A program made the translations under genes and the position numbers. Below the pieces are notes generated by a model. It had not been told where the DNA came from. It was given only the letters and a program-made list of their open reading frames with translations, and did not search any database. From an uncultured Bacteroidota bacterium (GTDB lineage: Bacteria; Bacteroidota; Bacteroidia; Bacteroidales; UBA12481): a stretch of 64,000 nt of DNA. The number at the start of each line of letters is the position of its first letter. The first letter of the stretch is position 1. The DNA is taken from assembly GCA_903851365.1 (NCBI GenBank), contig CAINOB010000083.1, positions 1-64,000 on the forward strand, in the 5' to 3' direction. Of the stretch, positions 42,190 to 50,769 are shown piece after piece.

Positions 42190-43635
42190 ATGAAAAGAGC
42201 AGCCTTTATTCTGATAACCATATTCTCTGGATTTCTGATCAGCTCTTGTAAAAAAGAAGATGTTACCGGTAAAAACCTGAGGATCATTTGCGAAGAACTT
42301 CGTCCTTATAGTTATGTGGAGGACAATACGCTAAAAGGCATATCAACAGATATTACGTCCAGAATATTAGATCTCATGGCTATACAGAACATGTCGGTTG
42401 AGGTCACTACGGATTGGGCCACTGCCTATTCTCTGCTCAAATATTCTGATAATGTTGCTCTATTTACCACCGGGCTCACTGCCGACCGTAAGGATCAGTT
42501 CCAGTGGGTGGGGCCAATTACCATGTTTTCAACAGGTTTCGTAGGGCTGCGATCATCAGGATATTCTATCAGTTCAATCGATGATGCCATGAAACTTACC
42601 TCCATCGGGGTAGTAACCGGTTACCCGACAGTAACCATGCTGCAGGACCAGGGATTTAAAAATCTGGTGATTTATAATACATTAACCGAAGCAGTTTCAG
42701 CCCTCTATGCCGGCACTGTTAGCTCTGTTTTTGATATTTCCAATTCAATCCGCACCACTGCCGCCGCAAATGGAAAGGATACCGGCCTGTTATCGGAACT
42801 ATATACCTATACCTCCGTTCAGGGGTTTATTGCTTTTTCGAAGGGAGTATCACCAAAGATCATCGCTTCGTGGCAGGAGAAGCTCGATCAGCTCAAGCAA
42901 TCCGGCTTCGTTCAGGATGTATATAAACTTTATTTGCCGGGAGTGAAGGCACCAGGATTGATTACCATTTATACGGAAGAAAATCCGCCGCAAAATTACA
43001 AGGCGGCTGACGGAACCCTCACCGGTAGCTCGGTGGAAATTGTAAATGCGATTAGCCAGCTCATTCCAATGTCAGTATCGCTTAATCTGGAAAGCTGGAA
43101 CGATGCGATTCAACAGGTTCAGCTTGCCCCCAACTCAATGATATTCAGTACAGCCAGAACAGCGGCACGTGAAAACCGGTTCCATTGGATCGGCCCCGTT
43201 TGTAAAAAGAACTATTGCTTTTTTGTCAGATCAAACAGTACTACCCATCTGGGTGTAATTTCCGATGCAAAGCTCCTTACTTCGATCGGAGTACCGGAGG
43301 GATGGGCCTCCGAACAGGAACTCAAGGATCAGGGATTTACCAATATCCAGAGTTGGCCTACGCCACAAATCGTTTTTCAAAAGCTGATGGACGGCACCAT
43401 CCAGGCCGCAGTACTTAATGATATCGCCATTCCCTATCTTGCTCAGCAAGCCGGGTATCAGGCATCGGAGGTACGTAACGAACTGGTTTTATCTTATACT
43501 GAAACTTACATGGCCTTTTCGCTTGATACCAAGGACTTGTATATGCAGCAGTGGGAGCAAGCTTATACCACAATTATGGGTAATGGGGTATTTGCAGAAA
43601 TCTGGGGTAAGTGGTATCCAGGGATTCGGTGGTAA
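42190..43635 (+). CDS. Lipoprotein with two tandem family-3 solute-binding domains
   Basis: 481 residues. Lipobox FLISSC near residue 20. Two SBP_bac_3-like domains follow: about 30-250 (LRIICEELRPYSYVEDNTLKG start, FTTGLTADRKDQFQWVGP) and about 255-481 (LITIYTEENPPQNYK start, FSTARTAARENRFHWIGP). The parallel F-[ST]-T-x-x-T-x-x-R-x-x-x-F-x-W-[VI]-G-P segments show an internal duplication. No permease or ATPase is adjacent, so it may be a sensor or a chemosensory/solute-trapping lipoprotein rather than part of an importer. Eight bases after the sulfatase. Confidence 0.85.
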   Translation: MKRAAFILITIFSGFLISSCKKEDVTGKNLRIICEELRPYSYVEDNTLKGISTDITSRILDLMAIQNMSVEVTTDWATAYSLLKYSDNVALFTTGLTADRKDQFQWVGPITMFSTGFVGLRSSGYSISSIDDAMKLTSIGVVTGYPTVTMLQDQGFKNLVIYNTLTEAVSALYAGTVSSVFDISNSIRTTAAANGKDTGLLSELYTYTSVQGFIAFSKGVSPKIIASWQEKLDQLKQSGFVQDVYKLYLPGVKAPGLITIYTEENPPQNYKAADGTLTGSSVEIVNAISQLIPMSVSLNLESWNDAIQQVQLAPNSMIFSTARTAARENRFHWIGPVCKKNYCFFVRSNSTTHLGVISDAKLLTSIGVPEGWASEQELKDQGFTNIQSWPTPQIVFQKLMDGTIQAAVLNDIAIPYLAQQAGYQASEVRNELVLSYTETYMAFSLDTKDLYMQQWEQAYTTIMGNGVFAEIWGKWYPGIRW

Positions 43636-43643
43636 GGGTGAAC

Positions 43644-43822
43644 GTCCTGCTGATGAATGCCGCAGTAAGGGACGGGGTCCCCGTGTCCGGCTGCGCCTGC
43701 ACGGGGATGACAAATCTCCGAGGGCCATTTCTGCGGACTGCCACCTGCCAACTCTTCCGATCTTCTGTCTTCCGTCTCTCGGTCTCCTTCTTCGTCCCCC
43801 GATCTCGTTCTTCGGTCACCCG
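43644..43822. repeat. Palindromic repeat element, copy 5 (intergenic), plus heptad arrays
   Basis: The element runs about 43661-43727: TAAGGGACGGGGTCCCCGTG, a loop with its own small stem, and CACGGGGATGACAAATC then CGAGGG. From about 43757 to 43842 a continuous series of 7-base steps follows (TCTTCTG, TCTTCCG, TCTCTCG, ... CACCCGT, CACTTGT, CACCCGT), changing from the inverted AGAC family to the inverted GTGAC family and running into the 3' end of the next gene. No gene lies here; frames open across it are translated repeat. Confidence 0.85.
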
Positions 43823-44851
43823 TCACTTGTCACCCGTCACGATAATGGAATCCGCCCTGGCACGAAGGTCATTCGGCAAGGTCCAGTTTCCTTTTACTTT
43901 TTTCAGAACTGATTCGTTGATATATATTTTTTCGGGTACAACATTCACGGTTTCATAATCCTTCACCGATTTGCCATTCAGGATCTCACTGGCTATTTTA
44001 CCTGCCTGGGCTCCAACACTCTGATAATTGGCCCCAATGCCGAAAAGAGTGCCTCGCATTGTTGAATACGGACTATTGTTAAATACCGGAATGCCGGCCT
44101 TCATACCCGCATTTATGTACATGTCGATGCCGGTTTCCACCACATTGTCGCCACCGATCCACAGTGCCTCGATTCCCCTGGCAGTCATGGCAACAGCAGC
44201 TTCATATACCTGAGAAGAGGTTTCAATGCCGGTTTCGACCAGCTCAATGCCCAGCTCCGCACAAATGGCACGGGCCTTTTTAACGCATGCCTCCGAGCAG
44301 GTTTCACCAGTGCACCATACAACCCCGACTTTTTTAAGATCTGGCTTCATTTCCCGGGCAATGCGGAAAGCCTTTTCAACAGGCTGAAAAGTACCAATAC
44401 CGGTGAGATGAGCCGGGTGCTGATCCTTACCCGGACCGGTTATCCCGACTCCTGAAACAAAAGGATCCGTAACAGCACAAAATACATGGGTAATCTTACC
44501 TGCTTTATTAGCATTGGCCATCACCTGCAATCCCGGTGTACTGATTGAAATCACCATATCGTATTTCTTGTTCAGAATCTCGAGAGCAATGGTATTTGCA
44601 GTCGGCAAATCCCCCTCTGGGCAATATCGAGTGATTTCCATTTGCCTTTGAGGAAAGATCTTTTGGGTATTCAATTCGCGGAGCAAACCCGTTTCTGTTT
44701 CATTGAGAATAAGGTTTGAATTGAACTTAAATATCGCAACACGCTTGATTTCTGCGCTTCGCTGATTTCCTTTGCGGTTTGAAAGATCCGAAAGAAGGAG
44801 AATGGCGACAACAGCCAGCAGGAAAAAAGCAGGTTTCAGGATATTTTTCAT
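43823..44851 (-). CDS. ABC transporter substrate-binding protein 2 (ABC_sub_bind family)
   Basis: 342 residues. The N-terminal hydrophobic segment (PAFFLLAVVAILLLSDLSNRKGNQ) may be an uncleaved anchor. The body is of the PF04392 (TrpX-like) type, with ITHVFCAVTDPFVSGVGI, HLTGIGTFQPVEKAF, KKVGVVWCTGE and NNSPYSTMRGTLFGIGANY. It is a paralogue of the protein at 47844-48863, sharing the AILLLSD-x-x-NR-x-GN leader. The 3' end overlaps the heptad array. Last gene of the operon, three bases after the ATPase gene. Confidence 0.88.
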   Translation of the reverse strand: MKNILKPAFFLLAVVAILLLSDLSNRKGNQRSAEIKRVAIFKFNSNLILNETETGLLRELNTQKIFPQRQMEITRYCPEGDLPTANTIALEILNKKYDMVISISTPGLQVMANANKAGKITHVFCAVTDPFVSGVGITGPGKDQHPAHLTGIGTFQPVEKAFRIAREMKPDLKKVGVVWCTGETCSEACVKKARAICAELGIELVETGIETSSQVYEAAVAMTARGIEALWIGGDNVVETGIDMYINAGMKAGIPVFNNSPYSTMRGTLFGIGANYQSVGAQAGKIASEILNGKSVKDYETVNVVPEKIYINESVLKKVKGNWTLPNDLRARADSIIVTGDK

Positions 44852-44854
44852 AAG

Positions 44855-45667
44855 CTAGATGTAATTTGCGGCAACCAGTTCAGCCACACTGTTATCTATC
44901 TGATCCTTCCTCCTCAATTCATCAAACAGGGAAAGCAGGTCGCTCACTTTCATCCGGCGCTTTTCCTCCTCTCCAAAATCGTAAGCAATTCGTCCTTTGT
45001 GCATCATGATCACGCGATTGCCAAGGTTTACAGCCTGCTGCATGGAATGCGTCACCATGAGTGTTGTGATTTTATCGCGCCTGATCACCTCCTCGGTCAG
45101 CTCGATTACCTTGGCAGCTGTTTTGGGGTCTAAAGCGGCGGTATGTTCATCGAGCAATAGCAGCTTTGGCTTGAGCCAGGTTGCCATCAGCAGGGTAAGG
45201 GCCTGACGTTGGCCGCCCGATAATTTCCCGATGGGATTTCCCAACCGTTCTTCCAATGACATCTGAAGAGGCGTAACACGAAGTTTGAATTCATCAATCA
45301 GGTTTTTTGGCAATCCCCAACCGAGACCCCTTGATTTTCCTCTCCGCGTTGCCAGAGCCAGATTTTCCTGTATCGACATATTTGGTGCGGTGCCGGTAAA
45401 AGGGTTCTGAAAAACCCTGCCAATAAAATCCGCCCTCCGGTGTTCGGGCCAACGAGTGATATTGACATCATCAACAAGAATCTGACCTGAATCAACCATG
45501 AATGAACCGGCCACAGCATTCAGTAATGTGGATTTCCCTGAACCGTTCGTTCCCAAAACGCAAACAAATCCACCGTCCTCCAGGGTAAGGCTGACTTCCT
45601 GTAGCGCGTTGACCTCGTTTACGGTGCCGGGGTTAAATACTTTAGATATATTGTTAACCTGTAACAT
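44855..45667 (-). CDS. ABC transporter ATP-binding protein (amino-acid-type importer)
   Basis: 270 residues. Walker A GTNGSGKST near 39-47, Q-loop GRVFQNPFTG, signature LSGGQRQALTLLMA and Walker B LLLLDEHTAALDPKT are present. The Glu is followed by His (DEH) instead of Pro, as in several branched-chain and TrpX-type ATPases. Four bases from the permease gene. Together with the permease and two binding proteins it should form an importer for an aromatic or branched solute. Confidence 0.93.
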   Translation of the reverse strand: MLQVNNISKVFNPGTVNEVNALQEVSLTLEDGGFVCVLGTNGSGKSTLLNAVAGSFMVDSGQILVDDVNITRWPEHRRADFIGRVFQNPFTGTAPNMSIQENLALATRRGKSRGLGWGLPKNLIDEFKLRVTPLQMSLEERLGNPIGKLSGGQRQALTLLMATWLKPKLLLLDEHTAALDPKTAAKVIELTEEVIRRDKITTLMVTHSMQQAVNLGNRVIMMHKGRIAYDFGEEEKRRMKVSDLLSLFDELRRKDQIDNSVAELVAANYI

Positions 45668-45671
45668 CTGA

Positions 45672-46604
45672 TTATTTGCTAGTTAGTCTGATTTTTTTCG
45701 TGTTCTTCATGAAGCCTGGCAAAATAAGCGCCAGTAAAACAAAGAGGGCAGTTATCAGTTTCAGATCGATAGGGTTCATACCCCAGCGAAGTGCAATAGC
45801 AACCAGGAGACGGAAAAGCACCGAGCCGATAACGGCACCGGTAATCACCAGTCCCAGACTATTCTCTGAGATCAGCGCTTCACCGATAATCACGCTTGCC
45901 AAACCCCACACCAACATTCCTATACCCATCTGAACATCAGCAAATCCTTGGTATTGAGCTAATAATGACCCGGCAACTGCAATAAATCCGTTTGACAGAG
46001 CCACGCCGGCAATGATCATCATCTTTGTATTGACGCCCAAGGCCCTGATCATTTGGGCATTATCACCCGTTGCGCGCATAGCGGTACCCAGGCGAGTTCG
46101 GAAAAACCACCAGAGTAAAAGACTAACCAGGACAATCAGGATAAGGCAGAAAAATAGTGTCCACAAATCCTTGGCAGGCACTTCCCAGCCCAGGACCATG
46201 GTTAATTTTCCTTCACCCGAAAGTTTCACGGCAAGCTTATCGAACCAGGTAAAAATGGTTGTTTCCGAGAGCAACGGGAGGTTGCTGCGTCCCATCGTAT
46301 GTAAATTCACTGAATATAGAGCCGTCATTACCAGTATCCCCGACAGCAGTGAATTAATTTTAAAACGCGTATGCAAAATTCCGGTAACCGTTCCTGCCAT
46401 CGCCCCTCCGATAAATGAAGTGAGGGTGGCCAGCAGTGGGTTAACTCCGGCAATAATCAAGGCAGCAGAAATGGCGGCTCCGAAAGTAAATGAACCTTCG
46501 GCCGTGATATCCGGAAAATCAAAAATCCGGAAACTGATAAAGATGCCAAGCGCCAGCATGGCGAGTATAAGTCCGATGGTAATGGATCCTAGGAGTAGTG
46601 TCAT
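45672..46604 (-). CDS. ABC transporter permease (BPD_transp_2 / LivH-like)
   Basis: 310 residues, about 9 hydrophobic helices, with the typical opening (LGSITIGLILAMLALGIFISFRIFDFPDITAEGSFTFGAA). The cytoplasmic coupling loop FRTRLGTAMRATGDNAQMIRALGVN near 168-192 is well conserved with LivH/TrpX-type permeases. Only one permease gene is present, so the channel is probably a homodimer. It lies between the STAS gene and the ATPase gene. Confidence 0.93.
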   Translation of the reverse strand: MTLLLGSITIGLILAMLALGIFISFRIFDFPDITAEGSFTFGAAISAALIIAGVNPLLATLTSFIGGAMAGTVTGILHTRFKINSLLSGILVMTALYSVNLHTMGRSNLPLLSETTIFTWFDKLAVKLSGEGKLTMVLGWEVPAKDLWTLFFCLILIVLVSLLLWWFFRTRLGTAMRATGDNAQMIRALGVNTKMMIIAGVALSNGFIAVAGSLLAQYQGFADVQMGIGMLVWGLASVIIGEALISENSLGLVITGAVIGSVLFRLLVAIALRWGMNPIDLKLITALFVLLALILPGFMKNTKKIRLTSK

Positions 46605-46622
46605 TTTTGTGATCCCTTTCTT

Positions 46623-47840
46623 TTATTCGATTTGCCCTATCCAGCAGATCCCGTTTTTAAACCGGCTATCGCCCAGGCCGTTAATTTCCCTTGTATCATT
46701 GATCAGGTGCAAAATATCACTCACTTCGGAGGTCCCGAAAAGTGAATGGATTATTTCACCATAATCCGGTTTTGTTTTCCTTAAAGGCTGGTATGGAAAG
46801 ACGGCTGTATGCAAATGCCCGATAGTCGATGATCCAGATTCGAGCGGCCTTAACCATGCGATTTTTTCAATGCTGCCACTTTCGAAATATCCAAACGATA
46901 AAGTAAGCATACGGGAATAGGCGGGTTCGGTCGTAAAAAACAGGTTATTGGCCAAACCTGGCAATTCAAGCAGGGACGGATCCTCCACCGGGGATTTTCG
47001 CAGTCTCATGCCAATCAGCCCATCGCTTTCCGCTGCCATCAGCAAAGCCATCTTTTTATAACCCGTAAGCCGCATTAAAACATCGACCAGGGTATGCAAA
47101 GTGATGGATAAACTACCCCCGGCAGGTTCAAAAATGATTCGGTCAGTGAAGTCACCCTTAACCTTAATGGCAAAAAGGGCATTTATTTCAGGAACATATT
47201 GCCCGCTGCTTAACGCGTAATCAGGAATCGAAGTCTGATCGGCTGGCATATAAGTGATTGCCTCGCCGAGAGAAAGGAATTCACCATATCTCGATTTGCA
47301 ATCCTCAAAACCAGTGCCTATGGCCCCAAGACCCAATGCAAATGTTTTCCTTTCGCTGGTCATCAACAGATTATCTTCAGCAGTATAAACCAGCTTGCCG
47401 GTAAACTCCGGATGGCCATGTACTAATAGCGTCATGGGTCCATTACCTGAAGATTCACGCTCAAAACGGAATCCTTCTTCAATCCTTCCGGTTGGAGAGG
47501 CAGGTTCCGGAGCTTTTACCTTCACGGTCTTTTGCTGAAACATATCAGCCATCCCCACCATTCTCAAAACTTCACGCACGGGGTCCGACATCACTGCCAG
47601 GTTAAGCGCCCCACCTATCTTGCTCAGATTCTTATATTGGCTCACCAAGACGCGGATGCCGAGTGAACTGAGGTAAACAACCTGTCCGAGGTCAAGTTCC
47701 ACATCATAAATCCCCTCACGGATGAGCGCATTTATGGTGTCATCAAGATGCCCTGTTGAGTTGGCATCAAGCCGACCACTGATTACGAGAACAGATTTCT
47801 TGCCGCTGACTGTTTTCTGGATATCCAGTTTACTTTCCAT
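46623..47840 (-). CDS. STAS-domain protein with unknown C-terminal domain
   Basis: 405 residues. Residues about 5-108 form a STAS domain: SVLVISGRLDANSTGHLDDTI, VYLSSLGIRVLVSQYK (with the Ser that is phosphorylated in anti-sigma antagonists), and VREVLRMVGMADMF. The remaining 290 residues (from about 120) have no recognised motif; they are mixed alpha/beta and may be a phosphatase-like or ligand-binding domain (GEAITYMPADQTSIPDY). STAS domains occur in regulators and in SulP transporters; one inside an ABC import operon is unusual. It sits between binding protein 1 and the permease with gaps of 3 and 18 bases. Confidence 0.8.
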   Translation of the reverse strand: MESKLDIQKTVSGKKSVLVISGRLDANSTGHLDDTINALIREGIYDVELDLGQVVYLSSLGIRVLVSQYKNLSKIGGALNLAVMSDPVREVLRMVGMADMFQQKTVKVKAPEPASPTGRIEEGFRFERESSGNGPMTLLVHGHPEFTGKLVYTAEDNLLMTSERKTFALGLGAIGTGFEDCKSRYGEFLSLGEAITYMPADQTSIPDYALSSGQYVPEINALFAIKVKGDFTDRIIFEPAGGSLSITLHTLVDVLMRLTGYKKMALLMAAESDGLIGMRLRKSPVEDPSLLELPGLANNLFFTTEPAYSRMLTLSFGYFESGSIEKIAWLRPLESGSSTIGHLHTAVFPYQPLRKTKPDYGEIIHSLFGTSEVSDILHLINDTREINGLGDSRFKNGICWIGQIE

Positions 47841-47843
47841 GTT

Positions 47844-48863
47844 TTATTTTGTCAGTTTGATATTTTCGGATAAACCATTAGGTATTCTTACTTTGTATTT
47901 ATCTGTTATAGTGGTATTTACCTGATAAATGGTTTTACTGACCAACCTGAAGGGGATTTCTCCCGGAGATTTACCATCGAGAACCATCTTAATCATGGAC
48001 CCTGCATCATAGCCAGCCTGATGATAATCACGCGCTACAATAGCCATGGCGCCTTGATCCTTTAGCTTGGTCACGAAACCGTAAAGAGGAATTCCACCCT
48101 TTTCTGCAGCTTTAATTATTGATGTTACGCAACTCCCAGTCAGATTGTCAGAAATCTGGCAAAAAGCCCCAACTCCCCTGGCGGTGATAGACATCGCAGC
48201 ATCGTTAATTTCTGAGGTCGTACTGGCAGGTGCGCAAACGAGTTCGATGCCTTTTTTTCGTGCAGCTTTCTCCAGTGCCTCTTTATAGGCAACCGAGTTA
48301 ATCTCAGCGGGTGCATATACAGTTCCGATTCGCTTAACTTCAGGTTGCAACCTGGAAACCAGGTCTATCATGCCCTCAAAATCACTCATGGTTGATATGC
48401 CCGTTATTCCAGCCACATGATCTGAAAATGATTTACCCATTCCGGCAATCAGGGGATCACCCACATTGGTAAACACAATCGGACTGCTGGTTTTTTTCTT
48501 TGCAAGTGCCTGAATAGTTGGCGTTGAACATCCGATGATCATATCCCAGGATTGCGAAGTAACCGTTCCGGCAATACTGTTCAAGGCTGATATATCTCCC
48601 TGAGCCTTAAACACATTTAGCGTAAAATCTTTCGATTCTAGCCATCCGATATCCTTAAGATAATCACGTACACCCTGTTCACAATCCTCGGAGTTTGGAC
48701 TGTCGACAAAATGTATAATACACATCTTGAAAATTTTATGTGATGAGGATTTGTGATTGCCGTTTTTGTTTCCGGTCCGGTTGTCAATGTCCGATAGCAA
48801 AAGAATGGCGGCAACAAATATCAGGGCGACCATGCCCTTTGCAATATTTGAAAATGATTTCAT
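47844..48863 (-). CDS. ABC transporter substrate-binding protein 1 (ABC_sub_bind family)
   Basis: 339 residues. The leader MVALIFVAAILLLSDIDNRTGN parallels that of the second binding protein. PF04392-type features are SWDMIIGCSTPTIQALAKK, IVFTNVGDPLIAGMGK, VKRIGTVYAPAEINSV and GAMAIVARDYHQAGYDAG. First gene of the operon; its ATG is a few bases from the paired MarR palindromes, so the operon is likely under the MarR regulator. Confidence 0.88.
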   Translation of the reverse strand: MKSFSNIAKGMVALIFVAAILLLSDIDNRTGNKNGNHKSSSHKIFKMCIIHFVDSPNSEDCEQGVRDYLKDIGWLESKDFTLNVFKAQGDISALNSIAGTVTSQSWDMIIGCSTPTIQALAKKKTSSPIVFTNVGDPLIAGMGKSFSDHVAGITGISTMSDFEGMIDLVSRLQPEVKRIGTVYAPAEINSVAYKEALEKAARKKGIELVCAPASTTSEINDAAMSITARGVGAFCQISDNLTGSCVTSIIKAAEKGGIPLYGFVTKLKDQGAMAIVARDYHQAGYDAGSMIKMVLDGKSPGEIPFRLVSKTIYQVNTTITDKYKVRIPNGLSENIKLTK

Positions 48864-48868
48864 TCCTT

Positions 48869-48902
48869 AAAGTTGCCAACTTTTTTTAAGGTTGGCAACT
48901 TT
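48869..48902. promoter_or_regulatory. Paired palindromic operators between the ABC operon and MarR gene
   Basis: Site 1, AAAGTTGcCAACTTT (48869-48883), is a perfect 7-1-7 palindrome; site 2, AAGGTTGgCAACTTT (48888-48902), has one mismatch. Their centres lie 19 bases apart. The two together also make a perfect 14-bp inverted repeat (48867-48880 with 48891-48904). Geometry suits two MarR dimers on one DNA face side; site 2 overlaps the -33 region of the MarR promoter candidate and site 1 lies next to the ABC operon start codon. Confidence 0.85.
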
Positions 48903-48920
48903 AAAACTTTACTACTTTTG
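48892..48920 (+). promoter_or_regulatory. Promoter candidate for the MarR-efflux operon
   Basis: TACTTTTG at 48913-48920 matches TAnnTTTG exactly; TTG at 48892-48894 is eighteen bases upstream and lies inside the right-hand palindrome. The ATG at 48943 follows 22 bases after the -7 element. Confidence 0.5.
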
Positions 48921-48942
48921 TATAGCATCTAAACATTTTTAA

Positions 48943-49392
48943 ATGGGAAGTGAAGTCAACGAGCTGGTCAACCTTTTTCAAAGCATTTTACATGCATACT
49001 CCATTATTGAAAGGCAGCCCCGCGATTTCGGGATCGGATGCACTGTCCACCTCTCGGAGCTGCAAACAGTTTCCATGATAGGGGAAAACCCTGAAGTTAA
49101 TATGACTCAATTAGCGGATATTATGGGCGTTACCCGCGGTGCGATATCCCAGACTGTACGGAAATTAGTGACTAAGAAATTGGTGAACCGCACGAATGCG
49201 CGAAATAATAAGGAGGTTAACCTTAATCTTACCCAACTTGGAAAGATGGTTCGTGATGGTTATCACGAAAGGATGAAAGAGGTTTTTACTTTCGCGGATG
49301 AACTTTATGCTGCCGCCACAACATCCGAACGAGAGCTGGTGAAAAGGCTTTTTATACAGATACACAGAAATATGAAAAATAGATTACCATAA
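48943..49392 (+). CDS. MarR family transcriptional regulator
   Basis: 149 residues. The winged helix-turn-helix is at about 35-100: LSELQTVSMIGENPEVNMTQLADIMGVTRGAISQTVRKLVTKKLVNRTNARNNKEV (central part), with the recognition helix TRGAISQTVRKL and a wing with RNNKEVNLNLT. The N- and C-terminal helices dimerise. It should bind the palindromes at 48869-48902 and repress its own operon and perhaps the divergent ABC operon until a phenolic or other ligand binds. It heads the RND efflux operon, the usual context. Confidence 0.92.
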   Translation: MGSEVNELVNLFQSILHAYSIIERQPRDFGIGCTVHLSELQTVSMIGENPEVNMTQLADIMGVTRGAISQTVRKLVTKKLVNRTNARNNKEVNLNLTQLGKMVRDGYHERMKEVFTFADELYAAATTSERELVKRLFIQIHRNMKNRLP

Positions 49393-49412
49393 GAGGTGAC
49401 GAGTGACAACAG
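49393..49412 (+). repeat. Short GTGAC heptad pair
   Basis: AGGTGAC, GAGTGAC, AACAG: two to three 7-base steps of the GTGAC family in the 29-base spacer between the MarR and TolC-like genes. It is within an operon, so it does not interrupt transcription. Confidence 0.5.
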
Positions 49413-49421
49413 AAAATAAAA

Positions 49422-50768
49422 ATGAAAACAAAACTGATCCTTATTCTGATAATTCTCGCCCAGGCCAGCTGGGCCCAGTCCCCTCTTGATGATTATATCC
49501 GGATGGGTCTCGAAAATAACCTGGCGCTCAAACAAAAGGAGACAAGTTACCGAAGGAGCCTCGAAACACTGAAAGAGGCCAAAGGTTTGTTTTTCCCTAA
49601 TATCACCCTAAATGCCAGGTTTTCAGTGGCTGAAGGTGGCCGGACCATCGACCTTCCGATCGGTGACCTGCTGAATCCTGTGTATGCAACTCTCAACCAG
49701 ATCCTTCATGCCAACAAATTTCCACAGATCGACAATCAATCGTTCATGTTCCTTCGTCCCATGGAGCAGGAAACCAAACTCAGGATGATACAGCCTGTTT
49801 TTAATACAGATATCTATTATAATTCAAAAATCAAAAAAGAGTTAACCTCCACCGAACAGGTCTCAGTGGTGCAATATAAGCAGGAGCTTGTCGCCGAAAT
49901 CAGGAAAGCATACTACAATGTTGCCATGGCCGAAGGAATTGTAACCATGCTCAACGATACCCGTAAACTTCTTGAGGAAAACGTCAGGGTTAATCAAAAG
50001 CTGGTGGATAATGGGAAAATTACGATCGACAATCTTTATCGTGCCCAGACCGAAATGAGCAAGTTCGATCAAAAGGTTCAGGTGGCTGCAAAAAATAGGG
50101 AAATCTCATCAGCATATCTTAATTTTCTATTAAACAGATCGTTAACAGAATCAATTATATTAGCCGAGCCAGATATTCTTCCCGGTATCGGTGTTGAATC
50201 GTCAATGTATAAGGAATCGGCATTGGCTAACCGCGAAGAATTAAAAAAGCTGAAACTATACGATAACATTACTGAATTGCAAGTGAAAATGAACCAGGCC
50301 GGTGCACTGCCGAATATTATGGTAGTAGCCGATTATGGGATCCAGGGCGAAAAATACAAGATCAATAAGGACTCCGATTTCGGTCAGGCTTCAGCTATAT
50401 TATCCTGGGACTTATTCGCCGGATTTCAAAATCGGGCTAAAATAAAACAGGCAAAACTTCAAAAGGAGATGCTGGATCAGCAATCGGAGGAGGTTCGTAA
50501 ACAGATTGAACTTCAGGTGATCAATGCGATGAACGAGCTAAAAACAGCACTCGCCGGAATCGAAACCGCAACGAGCCAGGTTAAAACGGCCCGCGAGGGA
50601 TTCAGGCTGGTCAAAAGGAGGTATGAGGAGGGTCAGTCCAACCTCATCGAGTTTATTGATGCCCGCACTACCTTAACCCAGGCTGAAGAAAATATGATCA
50701 TCTCAAAATATACGTATCTGGCTGATTATGCTGAGTTTGAAAAAGTTTGTGCGATAAATAAAATCTGA
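49422..50768 (+). CDS. TolC-family outer-membrane efflux protein
   Basis: 448 residues. Signal peptide MKTKLILILIILAQASWAQ. Two similar halves of long heptad-rich helices are seen (GLENNLALKQKETSYRRSLETLKEAKG; TAREGFRLVKRRYEEGQSNLIEFIDARTTLTQAEE), the second with the TolC family motif for the barrel-proximal turn (Y-x-x-G-x-S/A-x-x-x-L/I-x-x-L/I-D-A). It forms the trimeric exit duct of the RND system. One base precedes the adaptor gene. Confidence 0.93.
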   Translation: MKTKLILILIILAQASWAQSPLDDYIRMGLENNLALKQKETSYRRSLETLKEAKGLFFPNITLNARFSVAEGGRTIDLPIGDLLNPVYATLNQILHANKFPQIDNQSFMFLRPMEQETKLRMIQPVFNTDIYYNSKIKKELTSTEQVSVVQYKQELVAEIRKAYYNVAMAEGIVTMLNDTRKLLEENVRVNQKLVDNGKITIDNLYRAQTEMSKFDQKVQVAAKNREISSAYLNFLLNRSLTESIILAEPDILPGIGVESSMYKESALANREELKKLKLYDNITELQVKMNQAGALPNIMVVADYGIQGEKYKINKDSDFGQASAILSWDLFAGFQNRAKIKQAKLQKEMLDQQSEEVRKQIELQVINAMNELKTALAGIETATSQVKTAREGFRLVKRRYEEGQSNLIEFIDARTTLTQAEENMIISKYTYLADYAEFEKVCAINKI

Positions 50769-50769
50769 A

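Noticed and set aside
43644-43958. Open frames on both strands across 43418-43958 as genes
   Set aside because: They read through the palindromic element and heptad repeats or lie antisense to the ABC binding-protein gene, with no start context or domain.
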